This document shows, piece after piece, positions 35,601 through 44,404 of a stretch of 64,000 bases of DNA (its first letter is position 1; each line of letters begins with the position of its first letter). The position numbers and the translations under genes were made by a program. Source of the stretch: Zea mays. Taxonomy: Eukaryota; Streptophyta; Magnoliopsida; Poales; Poaceae. The notes beneath the pieces were generated by a model. It made no database searches, was not told where the DNA came from, and worked only from the letters and a program-made list of their open reading frames with translations. Where the stretch lies: contig NC_050098.1 of the NCBI RefSeq assembly GCF_902167145.1, positions 135,668,207 to 135,732,206 on the forward strand, written 5' to 3'.

Positions 35601-37422
35601 TTATGCTCCTTAAAGATTATAAATGCCTGTTTGTGCATGTCTCCAGACATTACGAGAAGAAATCCAGCAGGAATATCGTGACGTAGTGGAGCGTCGTGTT
35701 TTCACTGGTCCGCTTTCTCAAACTCATAAACATAGTTTTACTGTTTGTAGTTCAGTTGCATCAGGGCCGTGCCGGTAAAATCTGAGGCCCTGTACAAATT
35801 CTGAAATGAGGCCTCTTTTATTAGTCGAATTCTGAAATGAGGCCTCTTTTATTAGTCGAATTCTGAAATGAGACCTCTTTTATTAGTCAAGAATGTCGAC
35901 TGTCGGTGAATAAAATATCGGACTACACGTATATGAGCTGTGACTAAACTCATGTCTCACAGTTATGGATCACAGTTATGGAATAGACGCATGAGTAAAT
36001 AATTAAAGACTAAAAACAACTCTAAAAGACTATATATTTTTTCTAATTGATATGAATTTTTTTTTGAAAAAAAACCCTTCTAACAGCTTATTTAAATGGC
36101 TATCAAAAATAATCATCTTCTATTCTATCTTTCTCGCTAGCGTGAATGACTCTAAAAATACAAATAAGATATATAAAAGTTGTTGGAGATTAAAATAAAT
36201 TTAGAGTGATTCTCAAAATGATAATTTAGAGACTGAAATTTAGAAATAGTCTTGGAGACAGAAGCGGGCCCAGATATTTGATATTGGGTATTCAAAAATT
36301 CAAAAAATTAAAGAAATTAGTGCTATAACGCTATTTTGTATAATACATTATTGGTAAATTACTATAAATCACAAAAATTTTGGGTATTCAATGAATACCC
36401 ATGAATACCCAGTGGGCCCGCCTCTGCTTGGAGATGCTCTAATACATATTTTCTATTATATAAATATACTACAGACTTATATATTTGGGGCCCTAGATTT
36501 TATGGGGGCCCTGTTCCGGTGAACACCTTGCACTCCCGCTGGCACGGGCTTGAGTTGCATTATAGCTTAATTATTTTATTCATTCTTACAAATATCCAAC
36601 CGAACAGTGACGGGGGAGCGTGCTGATGAAGAGGTAAGAGAATACCGAAAGACTTAATTTCAAGCCATGGTTGTTAGCAAACCTGCATGCTGTGTTTCTA
36701 ACACGGAATCAAAACTCAGACAATCGACAAGCTGATAGAAACAGGCGACGGCGAGCAAATCTTTCAGAGAGCGATTCAAGAGCAAGGGCGAGGAAGGGTA
36801 CTAATCCTTTAGGCCTTCTATACAACTGCAGGAATTTCAGCCTGGATGCTGACAAAGCTGGATGGTGAATTTCTTGCATTCACAGGTACTGGACACGCTG
36901 CAGGAGATCCAGGAGCGCCATGATACTGTGAAAGAGATTGAGAGGAAGCTTCTTGATCTGCAGCAGGTAATGAATGGCCAAACTCCCAAGATTCAGGTTT
37001 CAAGGACTACACACTCTTACTGCATGCAAAACTCTCCTGAATGCAGATCTTCCTGGACTTGGCTGTGTTGGTTGAAGCTCAAGGTGAGATGCTGGACAAC
37101 ATTGAGACGCAGGTATGGTGATTGATGCTTTGTCACTCGATTGCTATTTTTCTTGATACCTGCAATCACCTATTTCGTTAAACATTAAAAAAAAGGGAAC
37201 CAGCCATAGAATTGTTATTTTTGACTTTTTTCTGACTTTTGGTATATCTGTACTCAGGTCACAGGTGCAGCTGAACATATTCAGACCGGAACAAACCTTC
37301 TCCAGAAAGCGAAGAAGCTGCAGAAGAACACACGAAAATGGACCTGCATAGGCATAATCATCCTCCTCATAATCATTCTCATCATTATCCTCTCCTTGAA
37401 ACCATGGTCCTGGGGTAAATAA
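32686..37422 (+). CDS. SYP132-like: Plasma-membrane syntaxin (plant Qa-SNARE, SYP13 group), 13 exons, 307 aa
   Basis: CDS exons: 32686-32703, 33613-33729, 33854-33910, 34251-34299, 34410-34498, 34621-34694, 34780-34822, 35647-35707, 36608-36633, 36720-36797, 36886-36966, 37047-37112, 37258-37422. All introns are GT-AG, phases agree and the frame is open: 924 nt, 307 residues (the family is about 304). The start MRNLLT|DSFEL matches the SYP13 N-terminus. The Habc bundle spans about 40-170 ([41 protein letters not shown]). The SNARE helix spans about 204-266 with the layer-0 Gln at 243 in [13 protein letters not shown]. One C-terminal membrane anchor (about 283-299) is followed by a short tail ending KPWSWGK. 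As a Qa-SNARE it should pair with SNAP33-type and VAMP72-type partners in secretion at the plasma membrane or cell plate. All key residues are intact although three introns hold transposons. Membership in SYP13 rather than SYP12/KNOLLE is from the N-terminus. Confidence 0.93.
34022..34175. mobile_element. Tourist-like (PIF/Harbinger) MITE in syntaxin intron 3
   Basis: Ends GAGTCTGTTAGATATCC and, inverted, GGGCATGGTTGGATC, with flanking TTA at 34019-34021 and 34176-34178. 154 bp, non-coding; it does not touch the splice sites. Confidence 0.75.
34899..35494 (-). mobile_element. 5'-truncated LINE (L1-type) 3' end in syntaxin intron 7
   Basis: The minus-strand frame 35500-35060 encodes the end of an L1-type pol with a zf-RVT zinc finger ([17 protein letters not shown], then [13 protein letters not shown]). 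A short T run at 34897-34900 is the inverse of the poly(A) tail. CTGCATGCTT at 34889-34898 and 35495-35504 is a 10-bp target duplication. The 5' truncation is usual for target-primed insertion. Confidence 0.85.
35799..35891. repeat. Three 31-bp tandem units inside the hAT element
   Basis: Units start TTCTGAAATGAG at 35799, 35830 and 35861, and each holds CCTCTTTTATTAGTC. The third differs slightly. Confidence 0.9.
36259..36426. mobile_element. hAT MITE (168 bp) nested in the hAT element
   Basis: Ends CAGAAGCGGGCCCA and, inverted, CAGAGGCGGGCCCA, with a perfect 8-bp duplication CTTGGAGA at 36251-36258 and 36427-36434. Inside, GGGTATTCA occurs in several copies. Confidence 0.88.
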
Positions 37423-38044
37423 GCAGCAAACAAGAAGCGTCGTTCCCATGTTGGTTTTGGTTGATGATATTACCTATAGTATTCTTGTTATAGCTGTGCA
37501 TATGTCAGAAGGTGCTGTACATCGTATTGCAATCTTTGTTTTTTTTTTCCTTTTGGAAGAGAAACTTTGGGTGTGAACTTTCAGATTTTGCTTGATTCGA
37601 ATTTGCTGTATTGGTTGTGCAACTAAAGGCCTACACATACTGGTTTCTTGGGAAATTGGTAACTCTGTCTACGTAGACAGTAAGCTACTGCTGATGCAAT
37701 CCTTGATTTGTTTTACGTGATCGTATACTTCCGAAAGCAACCGTGAACAGGCCCAAGGATAGTTTCTTAGACTGGAGATGCATCGTTTCCACAGGAATTA
37801 AAGCTATGTCCAGTAGCTTAGCCATCCTTATAATATTCAAACTCCACCCTTTCAACAGTGCAGTTTACAGAGCATAAACAAACAGCAGAACCATTCAATC
37901 AGACATGACTTCCACGTGCAAGTCCATAGACCTTCACTGCCGTTTGTTTAGTTAGATCAAAAGTGTTCCACAAACATTATTACATTCAATCAGAATTCTT
38001 CACAACTTCACTGATTTGTCGCTCTCAATGCTTAAAACTATTCA
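37423..38044 (+). other. Syntaxin 3' UTR and downstream flank
   Basis: No further ORF. It carries the 3' untranslated region and presumably polyadenylation signals in AT-rich sequence, but I cannot fix the cleavage site. Confidence 0.5.
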
Positions 38045-38180
38045 ATGAATTATTATCTGCAGTTCGGTTGCATTAGAGCCTAAATTATTTTACTCGTTCT
38101 TGCAAACGGGAGGAAGCTTCTGGATCTGCAGCAGGTAATGAATGGCCAATCGCTCAACAATCAGATTTCAAGGACAGCCT
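38045..38180 (+). pseudogene. Fragment of a second syntaxin copy (intron 8 joined to exon 11)
   Basis: 38056-38105 resembles intron 8 around 35750-35761 and 36553-36600 (GGTTGCATTAGAGCC, then ATTATTTTACTCGTTCTTGCAAA). It then jumps to the end of exon 11 and its intron (GGAAGCTTCTGGATCTGCAG, GGTAATGAATGGCCAA; compare 36948-36977). The intervening exons 9-10 are missing. It ends where Copia pol sequence begins. It lacks the hAT element present in the intact gene. Confidence 0.75.
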
Positions 38181-38392
38181 CCAAGAGCTTCACAGCATTG
38201 TACTCACCCTATTAACGATGGCCCGTTACTCAGTCTCAAAAGGCCACGGGCTAACGCTCGGAGAACCAAGAGATAATATTAGTCCCAAGAAACATTGCAT
38301 AGCCGAGGTAGACCGACAGGTGTCCGAGCACCTAGCTCAGCATCGGTTTAAACAACCGGCTCATGGGTGGAGAAGCACCGAAGATAGAGTCA
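38181..38392 (-). pseudogene. Old Copia pol, RNase H part (piece 3 of 3)
   Basis: Read on the minus strand it gives pieces of the Copia RNase H (ARCSDTCRSTS, then FLG and a serine/tryptophan block) with frameshifts and stops. It continues the sense of the pieces at 43589-43633 and 59612-60605. Confidence 0.65.
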
Positions 38393-38590
38393 TGTTGGTC
38401 ACTTGTTTTCGAATGCTATAAATTAAGAATAAGACAACACAATTATTAATTATAATAGACTTTCGTCTTCCGAAGCATTGTCTCTCCAAAGGTGAAATGC
38501 TCATTAAACGAAGGTCAAGGACATACCTTTGTTAGATCAATATATGAATAAAAATATAAACGAACGAAGATAATTGCTGCATTTCATTAA

Positions 38591-38629
<39 letters not shown>

Positions 38630-38646
38630 TGTATTTATATATTATA

Positions 38647-38680
38647 CCTGGGTGCATTCAATATAGAGAATGCACCCAGG
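38647..38680. repeat. Perfect hairpin, 13-bp arms
   Basis: CCTGGGTGCATTC pairs with GAATGCACCCAGG across an 8-base loop, just inside the left (TA)n array. Confidence 0.9.
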
Positions 38681-38774
38681 CCGAACCTACGCGCCAGGAG
38701 CACCTGGTCCGAGCCAACCACCCCACCCAGGCTGAACCGACGCGCAGGCCCTGACAACTTCAGTCTGCACCAAG

Positions 38775-39185
38775 ACCAGCAGTTGCGATCATTGTTTTGT
38801 TTAACAGATTTTTGGACATAGTTATATAGAAGTTGCAATCACACCAGACCAGCAGTTGCAATTACACCAGACAGCAGTTGCAACCATTGTTTGTTTAACA
38901 GATTTTTGGACATATTTATATAGAAGTTGCAATCACACCAGACTAGCAGTTGCAATTACACCAGACCAGCAGTTGCAATCATATTTTTTTAACAAAATTT
39001 CCCAGAGTTATTCAGTACTTGCAATCACATCAGAGCAACTCCGCAGTTGCATCCACACCACACTAGCAGTTGCAATTACAACACACCAGCAGTTGCAATC
39101 ATTTTGTTTACATTTTTTAACAGATATTTGGATAGAATTATACAATAGTTGCAATCACACCTAATGCGGGGTTGCAATCACTAGG
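38775..39185. repeat. Minisatellite of GCAGTTGCAATCACACCAGA-type units
   Basis: More than a dozen copies of a 20-base core (AGTTGCAATYACACCAGAC) are grouped into a higher-order unit of about 120 bases with TTTAACAGATTTTTGGACAT. Open frames across it are repeat artefacts. Confidence 0.85.
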
Positions 39186-39238
39186 TGCTCTGGTCGGACA
39201 GGGAGTCTTGGGGTCTGTGCATTCACAAACTAAAATAC

Positions 39239-40729
39239 TGAAAGTCGCCTAGAGGGGGGTGGATAGGCGAAACCTGAAAATTATAACTTTACACCCCAAC
39301 TAGATCCCTTGATTAGTGGTTATAACAAGATACACAATTATCGGAGTATAAAAACTAAATCCTTTACTTGTAAAGAGTATTGCTTTCAAATAATGCGGAA
39401 TTGATAAATCAATACAACTAATAGGTCAATGGAGAATAAAGCAAGAAGGCTTAGATAAGAAGGGCAATAACACAAGTTCTTTCTTGCAAGGTGTTGCTTC
39501 TCTTAATGTGATTTTAACTTGAAGCAACACAAAAAGATATTAGCAAAGAGTAGCGCAAGAGAACTTAGAGAGGGAGAGAACAAACAAATCACATGCAATA
39601 AACACAAGGGACACGGGTGATTTGTTTTACCGAGGTTCGGCCCTCGAAGGCCTAGTCCCCATTGAGGAGTCCACTAAGGACGGGTCTCTTTCAACCCTTT
39701 CCCTCTCTCCACGGATCCCAAAGATCGGCGAGCTCTTCTTCTTCTCAAGGATCACTTAAGACCCCGCAAGGATCACCACACACTTAGGTGTCTCTTGCTA
39801 GCTTTACAAGCCTCCAAAACTTTGGAGGAAGTTCAATGGGAGTCAAAGCTCCACGCACAAATAAACGCAAGATGTAGCACACACTTTCTCTCAATCAGTC
39901 TCACAAGGCACTAGAGCTAAACTCTCACAAGAGGCTCTCTTTTGCTTGCTCTCTCTTTTGTGGCACTTGTGTGGTTTGTAGTGGTCTAAATCTTGTGTAT
40001 AGGATGGATCAATGAATAGAGGTGGTTGGGAGGGCTTGAATATGTCAACTATATGACTTGGAATGTTGCTTGGGCTCCCACACTTTGAAGTGACCGATTG
40101 GGGTGGTATTTATAGCCACCAACTAAATTGTAGCCGTTGGTGAAGGCTGCTGGCGATGGGCGCACCGGACATTGTCCGGTGCACCACCGGACAGTGTCCG
40201 GTGCGCCGCCACGTCATCCTGTCGTTAGGGCTTGGAGCTGGTCGACCGTTGGAGGCTCTATCCTCATGTGGCACCGGACAGTCTAATGTCACACCGGACA
40301 GTCTGGTGCCCCTCTGACGTGCTGCTCTGACTTCTGCCGTGACACTGTGCTGTGTTGTTCATCCGTCAGAGTCGACCGTTGCGCGCAGATAGCCGTTGCT
40401 CCGCTGGTGCACCGGACAGTTCCGTGAATTATAGCGGAGCTACGCCTGGGAAACCCGAAGCTGCTGAGTTGGAGTTGATTCACCCTGGTGCACCGGACAC
40501 TGTCCGGTGGTGCACCGGACAGTCCGGTGCGCCAGACCAGGGCACACTCCGGATTCCCTTTTTGCTCCTTTCTTTTGAAGTCTAACTTGTTCTTTTTATT
40601 GGTTTGTGTTGAACTTTTGGCACCTATAGAATATATAATCTAGAGCAAACTAGTTAGTCCAATTATTTGTGTTGGGCAATTCAACCACCAAAATCATTTA
40701 GGAAAAGGTGTAAGCCTATTTCCCGTTCA
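39239..40729 (-). mobile_element. Solo Sirevirus-type Copia LTR (1491 bp) with TSD AATAC
   Basis: On the minus strand it starts TGAACGGGAAATAGGC and ends GCGACTTTCA. AATAC flanks both sides (39234-39238 and 40730-40734). It has GTCCGG/CCGGAC arrays (about 40155-40540) and the CACCCCCCTCTAGGCG block near the 3' end. No interior remains. Confidence 0.92.
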
Positions 40730-40758
40730 AATACACATAGGTGCATTTTAGTGCCGCC

Positions 40759-40789
<31 letters not shown>

Positions 40790-40919
40790 GATTGTATATT
40801 AGGAGCCCTGGGCTTCCAATAACTAAAGGAAGCCCGGGCCAGACAGTGCAATCCGGTCGAGCCGGACCACATCCGGACGTCTATAAAATAGGACCCGGAG
40901 TGCTAGGGTTCAGTTTTTC

Positions 40920-41385
40920 ATGCCCCATCTCGATTCATTAGCGACGGCGGTTGCCCTATAGCGCGCGCGGCGGCGGACTCCGGCCAGTGGCTGCGGTGGC
41001 CGTGGTTCCCCGACCTCGACCTGTGGTGGCGGCGGTTCCCAGGCCGGCGGTGCGCGGCCCCCGATCCAGAGGGCGAGCGGCGGCAGCGCCCTTGTGCGGC
41101 GACGGCGGATCCCAGGCCGGTGGCCGCAACTCCATTACCTCGACGTGCGGTGGCGGAGGTTCCTCGATCCGCAGCAAGGCCCTTGTGCGGGCAAGCGGCG
41201 GCGTCCCCGAAGCCCCGAGAAGGCGGCACTTCCAAGGCCGACGAGCAAGCGACGCCCGTCGACGTGCGAGTAGCGACGGCGACGCATGAGGCGCGATGTT
41301 CGAGCGAGCGACGTCACGGAAGGGGTGAGATGCGCGCAGCGATGATCGCGCGTGACATCCTCCGATCCGGCGCATTTTTCTTTTC
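40920..41385 (+). other. GC-rich exon-like block with promoter-like upstream sequence
   Basis: ORFs are open on both strands in several frames, as expected for GGC-rich DNA. The plus ORF 40951-41289 gives Arg/Ala/Gly low-complexity protein without a domain. It could be a captured first exon. I do not call a protein. Confidence 0.35.
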
Positions 41386-41519
41386 GTTTATTGTGTTTTA
41401 TGCCTACCACATGTATTATTTACGCTAAAAATTGTATGATTTTATGCTTTAACACAGAGTTCGTATATCAGTTTACTGCATGCACATTGGAAAGACAATT
41501 CCTTGATTTATGCTGTTCT

Positions 41520-42900
41520 TAATTTGCGCGCATGCAATGAAAACTCTCACGATTTTGCCATAATTTTTGGATCTGTATAAAAATAGAAACCGCATGTATG
41601 CGGCTGCCATGTTTTTCGGATCTGTCATAAAAATAGGATCGTAATAACAACCTACTAAAGCTATCAACCTCTGATTGACTCGGTATTTACGCTTATAATT
41701 GAGGGATTTTATGCTTAAAACTTAAGGTTTTTACGCTCCACCCGGAGATGCGTCCACCAGTGAACAACATGCCAGATTTTTTACGCAGTGTAAGGAATTG
41801 CATAAATACCTACACCGTGTAGTATAATTTGTTTCAGTATACATCATAAACTAGTTCTAATGCGTTTAGTTGCATGGTTGTTGGAGGGATCCTATATTTA
41901 TAAAGCAAATAAAACATTAAATGTGATTTTTTGTTTCTATGCATGCAATTCATTTCCTTTCATTGCATATTCTTTCCATCATAAATTCGTGTGCATGCAG
42001 CCTGTAGCAGATATTTACGCAGTATACCGAATTGCATAATTATCTACACAGTGTAGCATATTTAGTATCAGTATATAGCATAAAATGGTCATTACGAGTT
42101 TTAGTTGCATGTCTGTTGCAGCGATCCTAAATTTATGGAGGAAATAAAGCATTTAAAATAGAAACCGCCACACATATCTTTCCTAAATTTACGCGCATGC
42201 AAGGGAACGTGTTTGACTCATGCATGCATTTTGCCATAATTTTAGGATCTGTATAACCGCATGCATGCGACTGCCATGTTTTTCGGATCTGCCATAAAAA
42301 TAGGATCGTAATAACAACCTACTAGAGCTATCAACCTCTCACATTGGCTCGGTATATACACTTATAATTGAGGGATTTTATGCTCAAAACTTAAGGTTAT
42401 TACGCTCCAATCCGGAGGTGCGTCCACCAGAGAACAACATGCCAGATTTTTTACGCAGTGTAACGAATTGCATAAATACCTACACCATGTAGTATAATTT
42501 GTATCAGTATATGTCATAAACTAGATTTAATGTGTTTTAGCTGCATGGCTGTTGGAGGGATCTTATATTTATGAAGGAAATAAAACATTAAATACGATTT
42601 TTTGTTTCTATGCGTGTAATTCATTTCCTTTCATTGCACATTATTTTTATCATAAATTCGTGTGCATGCAGCTGGTAACAGATTTTTACGCAGTATATCG
42701 AATTGCATAATTATTAACACAGTGTAACATATTTAGTCTCAGTATATATCATAAAATGGTCCTTACGCGTCTAGCTGCATGGCTGTTGCAGCGATCCTAA
42801 ATTTATGGAGGAAATAAAGGATTTTAAAAACAGAAACTGCCGCACATATCTTTTCTAAATTTATGCGCATACATTGGATCGTGTTTGACTCATGCATGCA
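41520..42900. repeat. Tandem duplication, about 670-bp unit, two and a bit copies
   Basis: The block at about 41571 (GGATCTGTATAA, then TTTTTCGGATCTG, CAACATGCCAGATTTTTTAC) returns about 674 bases later at 42245 with a few percent to ten percent divergence. A third start is visible at about 42850-42900. Sub-repeats (TTTACGCAGT, GAATTGCATAA) recur within each unit. Confidence 0.85.
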
Positions 42901-43040
42901 TTTCTTTTTTTGCGCTAACAGACGTGGGGCAGGTGGCGCACCCGACAGCCTGTTTGGGCGCGCTGGTTGAACCAGTTTGCAGGGGTGGTCGGCCTGGGCT
43001 TCCTTTAACTATTGGAAGCCCAGGGCTCCCGTTATACCTG

Positions 43041-43043
<3 letters not shown>

Positions 43044-43131
<88 letters not shown>
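43044..43131. repeat. (TA)n microsatellite
   Basis: Almost uninterrupted TA repeat of about 85 bases. The Ile/Tyr ORFs across it are artefacts. Confidence 0.95.
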
Positions 43132-43133
<2 letters not shown>

Positions 43134-43588
43134 CATTTCGCAAAACACATGTAAATATTAACAATGTCAATATTACATTGATATCTTCGGCTTGCTTAGA
43201 AGATGAAGTCGTGATAGTGTGATTACAATTCCTGCGTAAACAGTATGATGGTATTGTTCATCTATTTATAGGCACGGACACAGCCCGGGTGAAATCACAT
43301 ATATGTCCTTGTCATCCATCTACAATCATAACATAAAACATTAAGAACTAAGTAGTCTTTGTCCTTTTTTGGTCATCATTATACTTGGTCTTCGTCATCA
43401 TATCAAACCGAAGTTTTGTGGCTATAGCTTCGTCGTCCATTTTTATCACCTTCGGGTTACATCTTTACCCTTGTCTCGAGAGAAGATCTTTATTCCGAAG
43501 CTGAAGCCTCCTGCAATAATCCATGTCATATTGAAAGCATATAGTCAGTCACGTTTTTTAAAACTTTGGAGGGAGAAGGCCCCCAACA

Positions 43589-43633
43589 ATCCCATAGTCA
43601 ACAGTACCCTATGCTGACGAATCTGCTTGACCG
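43589..43633 (-). pseudogene. Old Copia pol, short link (piece 2 of 3)
   Basis: On the minus strand it reads AVKQIRQH then, after a one-base shift, GTVDYG, matching the conserved Copia stretch after the RT ([10 protein letters not shown]). It joins the piece ending near 59612 to the piece starting at 38392. Confidence 0.6.
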
Positions 43634-43664
43634 CACATACTACGACAGCAACAGTCATTTTTTA

Positions 43665-43870
43665 CGGCCAGAGGCCGCCGAAAATAGCTTATTAGCCGCT
43701 AAAAATAATTCGGCGGCCAGGTGTCAGCCACCAAAAATAGCTACTTTTCGAAGGCCGGCTCACAGGCTGCCGAAAATAAATTATTATTTTCGGCGGCTCA
43801 CACCTGGCCGCCGAAAATGTGCCATGATTATTTTCGGCGGTCATAAGTTGGCCGCCAAAAATTAATAATT
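43665..43870. repeat. CACTA subterminal repeats, left end
   Basis: At least six copies of a GGCGGCC / GGCCGCCGAAAAT motif in both orientations; the likely binding sites of the second transposon protein, by analogy with En/Spm. Confidence 0.8.
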
Positions 43871-44404
43871 TCAAAGAAAAATTTGAAATAAATGCAAAAA
43901 ACATAAATTTCAACAACAATATAATCACAATAATATGACAGAAACAGTAATTCTAGAATTATACACATTTAAAACAAAGTATCACAATTCTTCACAACCA
44001 CATCACAGATTACCAAAATCAAGTTCACAGTTCACCATATCATAGTTTATAAATATATCACATAGTCCATTACAACATAAAACAAACTCACAATTCGGCA
44101 CAAGACTCAAACCATCACATATCAGGGTCGTTGAAGTTGTGACCACTACCTCCAGAAGCGAACAACTCGTTGACGAAGTCGTGTAACTGGTTTGGATTCT
44201 AAAGAAAAAGAAGACATTAATAACGGCAGTGTTTAAATGACCACTATTCAAACAAATTTTTGTCAAACCTCTCCTGTTGTAGCTCCTCCCCTACATAAGC
44301 TCCTCTTGGTGCTGGTATCACCTGTGGTGGCGTGTTGTGGCCCATAACCCCGGATCCCTAAAAAATCAAGTTTAGTCAAGATTTGAAAGGTTAATACAAG
44401 CTAC
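43871..44404. other. CACTA left interior, non-coding
   Basis: AT-rich, with splice-like fragments on the minus strand (44110-44220) that may be last exons of the second gene. No firm ORF. Confidence 0.4.

Larger units (their letters stand above)
35762..36552. mobile_element. hAT element (791 bp) in syntaxin intron 8
   Basis: Ends CAGGGCCGTGCCGG and, inverted, CAAGCCCGTGCCAG, flanked by a perfect 8-bp duplication AGTTGCAT (35754-35761 and 36553-36560). No transposase. It contains a three-unit minisatellite and another hAT MITE. Confidence 0.88.
40796..43035. mobile_element. Element with 45-bp palindromic terminal inverted repeats
   Basis: 40796-40840 and 42991-43035 are inverted copies matching at about 40 of 45 positions. 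Each end is itself a hairpin (CTGGGCTTCC / GGAAGCCCAG). Inside are a promoter-like start (TCTATAAAATAGGACCC near 40879), a GC-rich exon-like block (40920-41385) and AT-rich tandem duplications. The arrangement resembles a gene-capturing MULE, but no transposase or clean target duplication is visible. Confidence 0.55.
38586..43131. mobile_element. Composite insertion with AT-microsatellite edges and hairpin repeats
   Basis: It is inserted in the Grande-like LTR between copies of TGCATTTC (38578-38585 and 43132-43139), a probable 8-bp target duplication. (TA)n arrays (38594-38628, 43044-43131) form its edges. Inside are a left hairpin, a minisatellite, a solo Copia LTR and an element with 45-bp inverted ends. 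No transposase is seen; class unresolved. Confidence 0.5.
38393..43588 (-). mobile_element. Grande-like LTR interrupted by a 4.5-kb insertion
   Basis: The left part (38393-38585) starts TGTTGGTCACTTGTTTTCG and the right part (43140-43588) ends GGCCCCCAACA. Joined they give about 640 bp, close to the 683-bp solo LTR at 45238-45920. It lies in the old Copia pol. Flanking 5-mers AGTCA and ATCCC do not match, so the target duplication has decayed or a small deletion occurred. Confidence 0.75.

Noticed and set aside
38775..39185. CRISPR-like array from regularly repeated 20-base units
   Set aside because: The intervening sequence is not unique spacers but more of the same repeats, no cas genes exist, and the context is a plant nuclear genome.
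38586..43131. Helitron as the explanation of the hairpin block
   Set aside because: There is no TC start, no 3' CTRR end after a terminal hairpin, and the flanks suggest an 8-bp duplication rather than insertion between A and T.
42885..43222. ORFs coding Ile-Tyr repeats
   Set aside because: Direct translation of a (TA)n microsatellite.
38388..43593. Target duplication for the interrupted Grande-like LTR
   Set aside because: AGTCA on the left and ATCCC on the right do not match. AGTCA does occur seven bases further right, but not next to the LTR edge, so I do not claim it.
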